Both the position numbers and the translations under genes were made by a program. A stretch of DNA of 64,000 nucleotides from Eumeta japonica (Eukaryota > Arthropoda > Insecta > Lepidoptera > Psychidae). Of the stretch, positions 35,521-47,306 are shown in pieces. The notes beneath the pieces were generated by a model. It was given only the letters and a program-made list of their open reading frames with translations. It was not told the origin of the DNA and made no database searches. The stretch is taken from positions 248,001-312,000 of the forward strand of contig BGZK01000181.1 of NCBI GenBank assembly GCA_005406025.1. The letters are read 5' to 3'. Every line of letters begins with the position of its first letter. Position 1 is the stretch's first letter.

Positions 35521-36310
35521 ACACGGTTCTAGCACTGTTAAAGAATAACAGCGGTGTACTCTAAGCACTCATTTGAAATGATTAACTGTCAAATGTTAAT
35601 CTGTTAATGTTAAAAACAAAACACGTTGTTTCAACTTTACAATCGGAAATTGACTAAAAGTATCTTAAATATTATGACATTTGTGACAATAAACTAACGT
35701 CATAATTGCAAATATCTCTAAGATTACCGATGTTTTGACATGTTTAGTTTTTTACTTTAACAGTTAGCCGTTGACTATTGCAAAAAGAGTTTGAAGTACA
35801 CCGTTGTAAGTCTATGGGAAATTGTAAATGAAATTTCTGCTTAGAATTTTTGAGTGAATTGCTTTATATTTTGTAAATTTATCTCTAAGTAATTATGCAG
35901 TTTAAGATAATGTTTAAATACCGAGCGTTGTAGGCTCGAAGAAATCCAAACGTCGCATTCTTCAATATAAATGCTCATCTTGAAGTCGCTTTTCATTCTC
36001 TTTATATATATTTCCTGAAATAATTTTTGCGGGATTCTAAAATGATAATTGCTGCTCGTCCTTCTGATATTTATGATTTAATAGTGTTATTGTAATTCAT
36101 ATCAATTATTATTTTGCTTCGTTAATTCTTATGGTTAATAAATCTATATATAATCACTATATAGATGTTTTTCTCTTTCTTATGCTTAAAACATTTGAGA
36201 ATAAAATATAAGCGCAACAGACCCACTCGGGTAATTTAGGTGTATATCGATTTAGTATAATTTATTTCTAATAGTATATTATATTTGAAGTAGGATATGT
36301 CAAGGTCAAG
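35520..36310. other. no gene seen
   Basis: AT-rich intron sequence without recognisable elements. Confidence 0.5.
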
Positions 36311-36319
36311 TTTGTCTTT

Positions 36320-37420
36320 GCTCTATGTGCTACTAGCTTTTGCCCGACGTTTTGCCTGCGTCGATATAAAATAAACTCCTTCATCTCGTACATCGCTCCA
36401 TCACGAAATCAACATCCCGATCGTTGTCTCGTTCTCGATTCTAATCGCGTTCCCGCTTTTGATCCGACTCCGGTCTTGATTTAAGGAGATTCCTTTTCAC
36501 TCTCGATTCCAGTCCTGCTTTAAATTTTTATCTCATTATTGCTTCTCATTCCATTTCGGTCACGTTTATGTTTCTAATTTTTAATCCACACTCGATGTTG
36601 AATTGATCTTATTCTCGATTTTGATCCCGGTCTCGATTTTCAATTCTAATTCTCATTCTGCGTGTTTCGATTTTGTTACCGGTCACGGTTCTGATTCGGA
36701 TGAAAATGTAGCAAGCGTTAATAGCATCAAATAGTATTTATACGGTAGTATCAAAATAGTATCTACACAGCATCAAAACAAAATTTGACTTATTTAACTC
36801 TTTCTATGAGGAAAATAATCTTTAGTATCTAAGGTAATAGAAATATGAAATGTAAAATATTTCCTCCCTTATTTTACCATCCTTGAGTAACATTTCCAAA
36901 AATGATTACTTCGTGACTTTTCATTTGTAATAATATAAATTTTGGTGTCAATAGCTTCAACGGTTTTCCATTTTTAAAATTTTAACTCTTACGTCAAACC
37001 CCCTCAGGGTTATTTAAAAAGAAAAATCGACGGATCTACTAGTTTTTTATTAGTAATCACTAGCTAAAATATAAATTTTGACTTCAATATCTTTAGCGGT
37101 TTCGATTTTCCATATAATATTTATCCCTTTTTTAACCCCCTTTCAGGATTCAGTAAAAAAAATGTATGTAGTTATTATTATATTTCTTTAACCAACTGAA
37201 ATATTAAATTTCACATTCGTACTTTCAACGTTTTCAATTTTCCATAGAACTAATTTCACTCTTTTCATCTCTTTAGGGATTGCATTTCCAAAAATACGTT
37301 CTTAGTTTTCGCTCCCCTTATAACAGGAAGCGCTGAGTGAAATTTCAAGTCTCTATCTCAGTAGTTTGGGCTGTGCGTTGATATATGAGTCAGTCAGTTT
37401 ACCCTTTTATATTATATATG
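36320..37420 (+). repeat. composite repeat: LINE/SINE-type scrap, minisatellite, degenerate tandem
   Basis: Begins with TACTAGCTTTTGCCCGACG, a block I associate with common lepidopteran repeats. Bases about 36395-36720 are the 12-bp-type minisatellite (CCGATTC, TCCCGATC, CTCGATT units). From 36900 to 37400, three or four degenerate units of about 110-130 bp each contain TCAAnnCTTnAACGGTTTnCCAT and AACCCCCTTTCAGG-like stretches, ending near GCTGTGCGTTGATATATGAG and CAGTCAGT. No coding capacity. Confidence 0.55.
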
Positions 37421-37859
37421 TATAAATTATTATGAGAATACTTTCATTAACAATCGATACTTTGTATGTATATATTATACAATATAGATAATTAAAGTTG
37501 TACAAACAAAAAACTACTTATTTAAATTAACACAACATATTAAAAATCAGCAAATGGGCGAAGTGCTACGCATGCGTCGTACATATTAGCTGGTTCCAAA
37601 TCTTTGATCTTTTATAGTATATTTATTTTTTATTTATATAAAAAGGACACATCTATTTCGCGATACCGTAGGCAGAGATCACAGATCTCTGTCTATATTC
37701 TAATACATTTGTATGCAGATAGTATTATGGTATCGTACTTTATGGATACTTTGAGAGTTACCAATGACTTTTTATCGGGAGCTTGTAGACCCGGCGTGTG
37801 TGCCCCGTGCCGCCGTATCTCACAGCTCCAGCTCCTATAAAAGTGGACAAATAAGATTT

Positions 37860-37916
37860 TGATACCCCGAATACGGTTGGTATCCGGCTCGTCGCGTCTC
37901 GTATTCGGGGGCATCA
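37860..37916. repeat. GC-rich hairpin, 16-bp stem
   Basis: Bases 37860-37875 pair with 37900-37916 (core CCCCGAATACG / CGTATTCGGGG) with one bulge, around a 24-base loop. It lies in a GC-rich island (37780-37960). The size is near that of a short microRNA precursor, but no further support is visible. Confidence 0.6.
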
Positions 37917-37999
37917 ATAACATTTTTACGGCTTCCTCGGCGCGGGGCGGCGCGGAGGTTGTCGCTATCGCCTTCGTAAAATTGTCTTTAATATGTATC

Positions 38000-38689
38000 C
38001 AAGTATGAACCGCTTGCAAAGCTCGGTTTAAGTGAATAACATTTATAACCACTTTCAGGCTTAATCTCCGACTTGAGTGAGGTCAGATACGGGAGCCAAG
38101 ATATTTATTTTTTTTCTTCTTGTGAGGAATTCCTTGCACCCCCATGGATAATAGAAGGACTTGAGTATTTCCAAGCGTGTATTCGTACAAAATATGACTA
38201 TACGTCGATGTTTCTACCTCAACTACTTAATAGTTGTCGTTAAAGCAGTTTCCGAGAGACAATGTATAAATTTATGTACCCATATGTATAAACAACAATT
38301 GCTCACTTATCAGTAGAGAACTACTCTAGGAGTTATGGCCGTACAATGTTATAATTTGCGTTCTTGATAAACTATTGTGATATTTCGTGCTCTCCTAAAA
38401 AAACCATGAAATTTCAGGCTGTAAGTATAATTACTTTCAATTCGACATCAAGAGAAAGCGTACTATTGTGGACTGACTACGACGAGGGCAGCGATACGAG
38501 AGGGAAGTTCAGCTAACCCTCATTTCGATTTAATCTCGTTTACAATTTTAATGAGTACACTTTATTTAAGTGATTATCCCATATTGCATTCTGGTACTTA
38601 TTGAACTAGAAAATTTGCCATGCCATGCTTATGTCAATTTTGAAAAATAAATATTTGGACACACAATAAAAAAACATTTTATCAGTATT
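38000..38689. other. no gene seen
   Basis: Intron sequence up to the left LTR of the BEL/Pao element. Nothing recognised. Confidence 0.5.
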
Positions 38690-38890
38690 TGATATATAAT
38701 TAAATAAAGTTCCATTGAACGTTTTACCTTACGATCAAATTTTCATAAATTTTATTTTTGAATGTCACTATTTTGACATTATACAGAAATCAAAGAAATA
38801 GAAAGAAAAAATAAAGAGTATATTGCCATTGTGTTATCTAAGTTGTAAAAGTAAAAATACAAAGTAATACAAAATTTATATCTATGTTCA
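38690..38890 (-). repeat. BEL/Pao 3' LTR
   Basis: On the minus strand it starts TGAACATAGATATA and ends TTTAATTATATATCA. It aligns along its whole length with 45171-45378, including AATAAAGAGTATATTGCCA and TTATCTAAGTTGT. Confidence 0.8.
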
Positions 38891-39019
38891 CGTACTGAAT
38901 ATAAGTTTGGGCGGGGCAAGAATGAGTAAAGGCAAAGTTACGTAAGTAGTCTCTTCTAGCAAATATCTGATATTGTTGTTTGTATTATTAATAATTACTA
39001 ATGGGGAGGGGGCATAGAT

Positions 39020-40010
39020 TAGTGTAGGTTCTAGTATAAACTTTATTATTTCTCATTTTTACCTCTGCTCCTTTCACTGGATTATCGATTCCAGGAAATA
39101 CCTTTATAATTCTTCCCATAGACCATTTCATTGGGAGCACATTTTTAGACTTAACAATAACTAAGTCAACCTCATTGAGGTTCTAATGGAGGTATTTCCA
39201 TTTAGGTCTCTTCTGCAATTAAGTAGTCCTAAAAACTACAATTTCCAGAAGTCTTATTTTATTTTCGTTACCATACCTATTCCAAAATCTTAGTCTACTA
39301 ATGCCTTTATCTGGTAAGTATAGCTCGGACAACTAGTTAGAGGATCATCTAATTCGATAATCATATATATCTGTGGTCATCGGAAACAGCGGTCTAGAAT
39401 TTAAAATTGATTCTATTTGGGTAATAACCGTATAGAACTTTTCAAATGTGAGACAAACATCAGAAAAAACGCGCTTAAAATGAATTTGTACACTCTTTAC
39501 TTCGATCTTTCAGAGGCCTCCAAATTCTGAAGAGTAACTTTGAATGTATCTTAATAATTCTTTGAGAGCAAAGACAGTCTACAGAGTTTATACGCTTTTT
39601 AGAGGAATGTAGTTTGTATAAATCATTCAAATAGTTTTATGCCCCTATGAGTGCTTCTGCGTTGTTACAAAAAATTTTCATTGGATATCCTCGTCTCGCA
39701 ATGAACAGCTGTAAGTATGCTAAAAATGTTTCAATGATGACATTGCTGACCAATTTTACACGAATGTCTTTAGTGGTAAAGTACATAAAAATAGCTACAT
39801 ACACTTTTGTAAAGACAGGCTTCCTGATTTGCGCCACCTTCGTCAGAAGTCAATGCCAGTATTTTGAAAAGGTCTGGAGGCAGCTACTCTTTCTTAATTA
39901 CTTAACAGCTTCAGCTCTGATGCAAAAAACACTTAATGCAGGTGTAAATGATCTTTTTGCCTTCACGAATACCATTTATTAACCAAAATTTTTGAGAAAA
40001 CGAACTTAAA
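39020..40010 (-). pseudogene. BEL/Pao integrase region
   Basis: On the minus strand, HLRLLHAGPRLVL (about 40000-39960, zinc-binding part) is followed by frameshifts, then the core KVYVAIFMYFTTKDIRVKLV and LAYLQLFIARRGYPMKIFCN (39800-39650), where Pao integrases have an SDN (Asp) and this copy has CNN. The C-terminal tail VDLVIVKSKNVLPMKWSMG follows at 39180-39090. The catalytic change and stops make it dead. Confidence 0.75.
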
Positions 40011-40111
40011 ACTAACCTTGGCCCGGCGTGTAGCAACCTAAGATGTTAATTTTTAATAATCATGCTAGGAAATTTATTTTTCTTTTGCAATATAAATGGA
40101 TTTTCTTTATT

Positions 40112-40991
40112 TTAAGATAGATTTTTTACATTCTGCAATCGTCCACCAACTTTCAAAACGCCAAAGGCATCAAAAAATACATATAAGCTGCTTAGCACAT
40201 GTTTAAATTTTTTGTTTTTATTAAGACGATCTAAATTCATTATTAAAGGTTGTCTCTGCGCATATTTAATTATAACTGTTAAAGAGTAACATAATTCCTT
40301 TGGAGGAAGTGTTCCATAAATTTTATCGCAGGACATTAGTGCATTATGTTTGAGCCTTAACATGTAAGTAGTGATTCGTATTAACTTCTTAAAATTCAAA
40401 CATTTATCAAAAATTATTATCACTGTGAAATACGACACTCGTTCTGTTTCTATCTGTGTGGATTTTACCGTCCCAACAGTAAGAAGAATGGAAATTGTAC
40501 TCTCATCACAGAGAAAAATATAGTTTGGACTCGAAATGTAGTGTGGAACATGCCACAATGAAGACTATGGTTGTAACTTTAGATAAGATATCAGCAGGAT
40601 TATCAATATATTTAACATAGCATCACTGAAAGTCTTTTGTGAGCCTTTTTATATCCTCTGACATTTTGGAGATATAAACTCCCTTCATATTATCAGAATT
40701 CAACCAAGGTAATATTATTAGAGAATCTGAATATAAAATCACTTTAAGAGGGAGTAAAGTATTATATACCCTGCGTTCCAGTTGTGTGTCAATAACTTTG
40801 CACTGTTGGGTTCTAAAAGGGAATGGTGAATGATTTAATGATAAATTCACCTTAGCACTGCCATTTTTATAAATGCTGCGTAGATAGACGCAAGCCCCTA
40901 TAGATTTGAGAGATGCGTCTGAAAAACTCACAAGTTCCACTGATTCCATTTCCACGTCAGTTAGACATCTCACAAGCTCGATTGTAAACAT
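40112..40991 (-). pseudogene. BEL/Pao RNase H and linker
   Basis: On the minus strand, 40991-40623 reads VELVSFSDASLKSIGACVYL, the RNase H start of Pao elements (SDAS with the first Asp), then LERRVYNTLLPLKVILYSDS and NMKGVYISKMSEDI. After a break near 40620, YIDNPADILSK follows (compare NPADI-SRG in the family). From 40558, KSKLYF-type linker leads to RITTYMLRLKHN, PPKELCYSLTVIIKYAQ and FDAFGVLKVGGRLQN, the usual prelude to the integrase. At least one frameshift. Confidence 0.8.
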
Positions 40992-41279
40992 CTCCTGAAA
41001 GCTATCGATTAAACTTTTCCATTCGTTATGCTGTTCTAGAGGCAGTATGTAATACTAGTGAATTGAAATGCTATCATTTTTGCATCAACGGCTTTGTTTT
41101 CACTACTATAGGGTCAATGAGACCAAGAGGGTCGAATATTTTTTAAAAATTTAAATTTTTATAAGACTTTTCTTTTAGTATTCAATTCCATTTTAGTATT
41201 CAATTTCTTATATTATCTTTATTAAAATAAAATTCCTCGAAATATTTTTAGTTTATGGGTACATCATTCAGCACTTCAT

Positions 41280-42007
41280 AAAAATTGGAGCACCATTTAT
41301 GTAGTTTAAAGCTTTCTACGATTAATAATTCTATTAATTCCCCTTTTAGGTCATGAAGCTGCTTAATGTTATCACAACCTACTATGCTATCACCCACATA
41401 AATATTGTTCATTATTGCCTCTGCGGCAATTAGATATTTTTTCTCGGTTTCTAAGAGCTAATTCTACAAGGCATCCAGTTGCCAAGAAAGTTAAAAATTT
41501 CAATCCGTAAATAATAGTCTGAAACTGCAAGCAATCAATGAGTTGTGATGGATAATCCCTCCATAATATATTTTGCAAATAAGTTTGCTTCCGATTTGTG
41601 TTTACTTGACGAAACATTTTTTTTATATCATATATGAGAGTGTATTGATAAGTTATAAGTAACATAAGTATACCAAACAACTCATTTTTGACTATTAGTC
41701 GATTTAACATGACATCGTTTAATGAAATTTTAAGTTTAAATTTTGGACTTCCGTTAAAAACTATACGCAATTTTGTGGTTTTGTTGAATTCATTCAACGT
41801 AGCATGACCTGCTAAAAAGCATATTGGGCCATTATAAATGTGATACTCTGTGATATCAACAATTTTAGCCTGCCCCTGTTTTAAATATTCGTCTATAAAA
41901 TTCTTATACTTTTCAAAGTACTCAGGGTTTGCTTTGAATTTATTTTCTAGTGTATAAAATCGTTGCAGAGCGACAGAAAAGGAATCTCTAATCTGAAATA
42001 TATCCAT
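41280..42007 (-). pseudogene. BEL/Pao reverse transcriptase
   Basis: The minus strand from 42007 reads DSFSVALQRFYTLENKFKAN, EYLKQGQAKIVD, KLRIVFNGSPKFKLKISLND, QYTLIYDIKKMFRQV and LQNILWRDYPSQ. This is the Pao-type polymerase in the right order. A frameshift near 41420 precedes the catalytic box, which reads YVGD (codons 41400-41389) where the family has YVDD. Reading continues with LHDLKGELIELL and LHKWCSNFYEVL. Upstream (42135-42010), fragments such as VPEESERVPSD resemble the usual EEVP linker. Confidence 0.85.
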
Positions 42008-42369
42008 TGGAACACTTGTGGAATATGTATTGTAAATCTGTTATCTTTAAGAAGGAGCGAAATCTGAAAATATTTTTTGACCTTTTGTAAATCAGAGGGC
42101 ACCCTTTCCGACTCCTCTGGAACCTTTTCGGACAACTAAAATTTATTCATGATGGTATTCGAACGGTTTGAATTACCCTGAACTACACAATTAGTCACTA
42201 ATTGTCTAGATCGAATTTTACTTTCCCGTTTATGCTCAATTGATCCACCAATGACATAACGAAACAAAATTTTTTGTAACACAGGCCCATTTGTTAGTCT
42301 GGTTTGGCCTTCTATTATTACGTTGAAGTAATACTCTGCTAGCAGTAATAATGAGATTTATGATGGGAT

Positions 42370-42840
42370 ATTAAAGTCCACAGTAAAGAAAAGAGATAAA
42401 AAACAACTGGAAAGAATAAATGAAAAGACTAAGTTCCGGAAAGTACAAACGGTCTCCAGAAAATTAAAATGGCAATGGACGGGACACATGCTGAGAGAAA
42501 GGAAAGAAAAATGGACCAAATTAATCACCGAATGGTATCCCAGAAGAAGTAATAGAACAAAGGAAGACAAACGAAACGATGGGAAGACGATTTGAAGAAT
42601 GTAGCGGGTCCATTATGGTTACGTACAGCAAAACAGAGTAACGAATGGAAAGCCTTAGAGGTGGTCTTTGTCGAAAGACAAGCTGTGAAGAGGGGAGATA
42701 AAACCGAATGCCAAGAATAGGAATTAGTTTAAAATAATTATTCCCTTACCTCATTATGTTTAACTTTAGATTTAATAATATTGTTATACTAATAAGTGTA
42801 ATATCAGCAATAAAGGCTTATTTATTTATTGAAGTCCACA
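42370..42840 (+). mobile_element. 5'-truncated RTE-like LINE insertion with TSD
   Basis: The plus strand reads KWQWTGHMLRERKEKWTKLI, TEWYPRRS, and, after a frameshift, the usual WEDD--VAGPLW and EWKALE-VFVERQA pattern of an endonuclease-reverse transcriptase tail. The 3' end is TTATTTATTTATT. The 13-mer ATTAAAGTCCACA at 42370-42382 and ATTGAAGTCCACA at 42828-42840 form a target-site duplication with one mismatch. It lies inside the BEL/Pao element, in opposite orientation. Confidence 0.8.
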
Positions 42841-43399
42841 TCTGCAAGTTTAATGTTTTTAGGCAGACTTATATTCCAAAAACTCTAAATAATTTGTGGT
42901 AACTTACAAATAATTACGTCTAAAGCGTGACATTTTATTTTTATTTCAATGTCTCTGTCACATGGTGAAATAGAAAGGGCGAAATACTTCCCAGGTTAAG
43001 AGATAGGATTGCTACGAACGGAAATTATTTTTGTTTTATTATTTATAGCTACTAAGTTTAATTTTCGAGAAAGCGATGACGTAATTTAGGACACTTGACT
43101 CCCGGAATCCTTTATATTGTGTACGTGCATCCTTTTATCAGTCTCTTTTATTTTGACTGTTGGCAACAAAATATGTCCTAGGATTCGTAAGTTCGAATGC
43201 AATGACATTGCCTGATTGTCATCCATACCCTGAAGGAGGGTATTATGTTGTTGCGAAAAAACCTTGCGTATTGATTAGAATTTACATGCATCAGTATATG
43301 ATTTTAAACGTAAGGCATAAAAATTTTTTGTCTTAATATATTTCAAACGTTCTGCTATTGGCATAGTTTTAAATTTTAGATACATGTATAAGGGTGATT

Positions 43400-44301
43400 A
43401 CATTTATCACAAAATAAACAAAAATTTTGTTTTTTAGAATTTCGTGCTGCAACATTGGTAACTTTGCATGGCACAAATTTATTAAGTTTGCTTAGATTTG
43501 AACTTTTTTGTTGAAGACTATCCTTCAAGGCCATTGCTTTTTTTCTAGAAATTTTAAAAATTCAGCCAACGTTGGCATTGTATCAATGTCTACTCTATCA
43601 AAATGAGAAGCCCGGTTTGTGTAAGAATCTGGCTTTCTAGACAAGATTGAGATTAGTAACAAATCTCAATTATCGGTGTGTTGTTCTAAATTTTTTAGCG
43701 AAAGGATCTGCTGCTGTATTTAGGAACTAAATGTCCTATGAGCAATATCCTTTGCATAACAAGTAACTTCAAGTATATTTTAAAATGAGTGGTTGCAAGA
43801 CGAGCTTTGTTTTCATACGTATTTTTTAACAGAGAAAGTATTTGAGGACATGTCTCGTTTCTTAAAGGTACGTTAATAATCAGGGTTAGAGCTTCCTCGG
43901 TAATATATTTTCTTAGGTAATGAAATTTTTTAAATCAGATCAAGCTATATTCGCATCAATAATGGACATAAATATATCTATGAAAGGGTTATACCGACAA
44001 AGATCTTTTCCCAAATAAACATCAAGTTCAATATTTGGTAATTTGGTATTTGACGGGAATTTTTTAAAACATTATGTCTATGCATTTTTTCATTTATCAA
44101 AAGTTTTATAAGTTTATTTATTGAAGCTAGTGCTTCATAGCATTTATCTTTTACTGAACCTACGTCCTCATTATCAATGTCATCAACTTCTAATATTTTT
44201 ATCTGTATTTTTTCACCATCTTTGAGATAGGGCATAAGCTTGTATCGTTTTATCTCCAATAGTTCAACAGTGGTAGAGTTGTTCTTGCTGGCTGATAACA
44301 A
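43400..44301 (-). pseudogene. BEL/Pao gag-like region
   Basis: The minus strand from 44301 reads VELLEIKRYKLMPYLKDGEK and VKDKCYEALASINKLIKLL, with LMFIWEKIFVG further on. Position (between leader and pol) and the ASINKL helical stretch fit gag, but this part evolves fast and I cannot match a family motif with confidence. Downstream (43930-43500) the reading is broken by frameshifts; CKGEH-type zinc knuckles are not clear. Bases 42840-43400 hold no recognisable domain. Confidence 0.5.
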
Positions 44302-44931
44302 AATTTTGAATTCCAGTCATGGAATCCTTTTTGTGGGCGCGCTATTAAAATGTTCTATAATATTTTCTTTCTCTGTCCTTTCGTACAAATAAGTGAAAAA
44401 CAATAAATTATTATTACAAGTCTAAAGTCCATAAAATTGGATTAAAATCTATCAATAATAAACCAAGGAACTACATAATATTTGTAGAATATTTGTTTAC
44501 CTTTTGGTCGCACTAATGACGATTATTATGATTTTTACACACTTAAAAAAATTATTTCTCTCGCTAATCTATTTTTAGTTCACTTCAATAATTATTTTAC
44601 ACATTTTTTTGATCGTAGAACGAGCAAAAATCTTCTATTTAAATACGCAGTGAGGTTGTTATGGACAATCTGATGACACAAATTGATGTTTGAACAGTCG
44701 TCATAACTGCTAATACGCTGGAGGTCGTTTACATATGAAAGTGATATCACGATAAATGTGGCAGATATCCTTGGTGACAAACCTCTTAAATAAAATGGCC
44801 TGACGAATTACTCACAGCAGACTGTATTATTGTTGAGCGCGTTGTATGAGCAATTCCATTTCAATATAAAAATGCTCTCGAAAGATAGAACGCTTTTATA
44901 TTTCAATTAGGTCGGGTAAACAACTATTATG

Positions 44932-45086
44932 ACATCACCCTGTGTCATAGCACGCTGAAGTTTTCTATTTATAGAACAGACATAGTGTGGTGAAGATGCC
45001 GTCAATAATCATCAACATCGATCACCCTGCGCCATGGCACCCTGATCTTTTCTGTTAATGGAACAGAAGTAGTGTGGTAATCTTCA
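44932..45086. repeat. tandem duplication of about 87 bp in the BEL leader
   Basis: Bases 44932-45001 (ATCACCCTGTGTCATAGCA ... TAGTGTGGTGAAGATGCC) are repeated at about 45020-45086 (ATCACCCTGCGCCATGGCA ... TAGTGTGGTAATCTTC). A third partial unit follows (CTTATAGAACAACATTA). It lies between the 5' LTR and gag. Confidence 0.7.
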
Positions 45087-45170
45087 CTGCCTTTTTGGGT
45101 TCTACTTCTTTTCACTTATAGAACAACATTATTGTAATTTATTACTCGAAGGACCACTGTTTGATATGTT

Positions 45171-45378
45171 TGATACAGAATTAAATAAAACTCCACTCGA
45201 TGTTTTACCTCAAGATCAAACTTTCATAAAGTTTATTATTGAATGACAATGTTTTTTACATCATACAGAAATCATAGAGAAAAGAAAAACAATAAAGAGT
45301 ATATTGCCACTGCATTATCTAAGTTGTGAAAGTAGAAATTTAAAGTAATAGTAAAGTAAAAATTAATATCTATGTTCA
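45171..45378 (-). repeat. BEL/Pao 5' LTR
   Basis: Pairs with the LTR at 38690-38890. On the minus strand the sequence right after it contains GTGGTCCTTCGAG. Confidence 0.8.
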
Positions 45379-45452
45379 TGTATGGGCGAATGGGTGAACC
45401 GCCGTAACCTGATCTTTAGGCACATCTCCCATCATGATGGGATTGAGATGGG

Positions 45453-45484
45453 AAAACCTCTCAACCCATGAGTTGTGAGGTTTT
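45453..45484. repeat. hairpin, 12 of 13 bp paired
   Basis: AAAACCTCTCAAC and GTTGTGAGGTTTT flank the 6-base loop CCATGA. It lies just outside the right LTR. Confidence 0.7.
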
Positions 45485-45531
45485 AGGTTTAAGTCACCAA
45501 TACAGAATGCGACGACATAGGATACTATTAT

Positions 45532-45785
45532 TCAAAAATCCTGCTGAAGTATTGCTAATAGACTATGAGCGCCCGCGTGTGAGTTTTTCAGATGATGATG
45601 TCTAATTATTAAATCCACTAATGGATCCTGCTTAGGCAGTAATAATGGATGTCTAGCCTCGTAAGACAGGTCCGCGTTCCGTAACCGCCCGCCTAGTCGA
45701 ATTAGATTATTTTTGTCTAAAAACAAATCAAGCCACTTTAAGTAATTACGGATCATATTATCGCTTTTTAACATTTTGAGCTCTT
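45532..45785 (-). pseudogene. second BEL/Pao fragment (linker and integrase zinc-binding)
   Basis: The minus strand reads WLDLFLDKNNLIRLGGRLRN, SYEARHPLLLPKQDPLVDLI and HHHLKNSHAGAHSLLAILQQ. This is the GGRLRNA-to-HAG zinc-binding region of Pao integrases, better preserved than the same region of the complete element (GGRLQN). It lies outside the right LTR, so it belongs to another copy. The rest of that copy was not found. Confidence 0.75.
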
Positions 45786-45799
45786 ATTGACCGAACCCG

Positions 45800-46690
45800 C
45801 CTTATTCAGAAGTGTAGAGCGTTGGTACGCTGCTCCGCCGAAAGGTAATCCGTGAGCAATCTTCGAACTTTCCTAACCCGGATATTTTTAAAATACCGCA
45901 ACAGCTACGCTATGACTATCGTAAACTTGTCATAATTAAATCCCGCGCCGCCATATAAATGTCAATAAAAAATATTAAACACGAATGACCCGCAATAAAT
46001 TTGTGATTGTGTTAATTAATTATAAACAATGGATTAATAAAATCAACCCTCTAAATTCCGCAGCGCTACTGCTGTTGAAGGTAATAATGGCGCGTCAATC
46101 TCCTCTGGTGGAGGTGGAGGTGGTCTGGTGGCCTAATTCCATGGTGGTAATCGTGGGGGGAGACCCGGGATGAAATATGGAGCCCCTGGAAGTCCCAGTT
46201 GTGCACTGCTGAGCCGGTCCTTGATTTAGATATCGTTTAATTTAGATCTCGAGGGTTAAGTCATCTGAAGTCCTTCCGCCGACTCCCGCTTATTACGCCT
46301 GAGGGGCGTTGCTCCTCGTACAGGTGTTACCGGCAACCCGCCCTTAGGATGCATCGGCCCGTAATTCTACCTAGAAAGGCCCGCCATCTGTCCTATCCGC
46401 TTGGCCGTAGATGTGTTATGGCGCATGTTCCAAGGAAAAATGGTTTCCTTTACATAAGGAAAAAATGGTACAAAGCCCTGTCGCAGAACTTGCAGGGTCG
46501 CACTCTATCACATTCCCGCGTATAATGTCTCCCGAGGCAGGTGTAACACAATCCGCATTGCGTTACAAATGCAATGAACGTGAACTTATTCAGAAGGTAG
46601 ATTATTCTAAACCGCTACGAACTACCTACCTAATAAATGTTATATTAATTGCCCGCGATGTATTTTATATGGAATACCTAACTAAGAAAA
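45800..46690. other. no gene recognised; GC-richer repeat-like sequence
   Basis: GC-richer than its surroundings, with open frames at 45985-46173 and 46411-46710 that show no family motif. It may be LTR or leader sequence of a retrotransposon, but I found no second copy. The sequence resumes in similar style after the repeat M insertion (47420-47960). Confidence 0.35.
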
Positions 46691-46694
46691 AAAA

Positions 46695-47269
46695 TAGGTT
46701 AACCCTGTAGGCCAACCCTGAAACTTCCCGCTATTTTTGAGTTCAAAACACTCGAAAATATACGGGATTTGACGCGATTTTTTGACTAAAAAAACGGTTT
46801 GTTTCGATTTCTTTTGACAACGATTTCTCGCAAACGAATCAACCGATTTTGACCCAATTTGCGGCAATCAACGTGTTTCTACAAGGTCAAAAGCTGGTTA
46901 GAATTTGAAATCGATCGGTCAAGCTGTTTCGTAGTTATTCCAAAAAAACTGTTTTTTTCGATTTCTTTCGACAACGATTTCTCATAAACGAATCAACCGG
47001 TTTGGACCCAGTTTGTGGCAATCGACGTGTTTTTACAGGGTTAAGAGCTAATTAGATTTTGGAATTGATCGGTCAAGCCATTTTAAAGTTAAATTTGAAA
47101 AAAACCACTATAAAATTTTTTTTTAGTTTTTTGAAAACTTCTCAAAATCTATCAGTTCAAATCGACCCAAACTTTCAAGAAATCTAAGTTTGGTAAAACT
47201 CTTTGGAACGCCGTTTAGTGGAATCGATTCGGTCAAGCCGTTTACAAGTTATAAGAGGTTTACATATAT

Positions 47270-47306
<37 letters not shown>

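Larger units (their letters stand above)
38690..45378 (-). mobile_element. BEL/Pao LTR retrotransposon, complete but degraded
   Basis: Two direct repeats of about 201 and 208 bp (38690-38890, 45171-45378), each TG...CA, flank a coding region on the minus strand. Just inside the 5' LTR (the right one), the minus strand reads GTGGTCCTTCGAG, the leader motif typical of BEL/Pao elements. The domain order is gag-like, reverse transcriptase, RNase H, zinc-binding, integrase, and a short C-terminal KWSMGRIIKVFPGID stretch (about 39140-39060). An RTE-like insertion (42383-42827) interrupts the 5' part of pol. The LTRs differ at many positions, so the element is old. A clean target-site duplication was not found. 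Confidence 0.85.
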
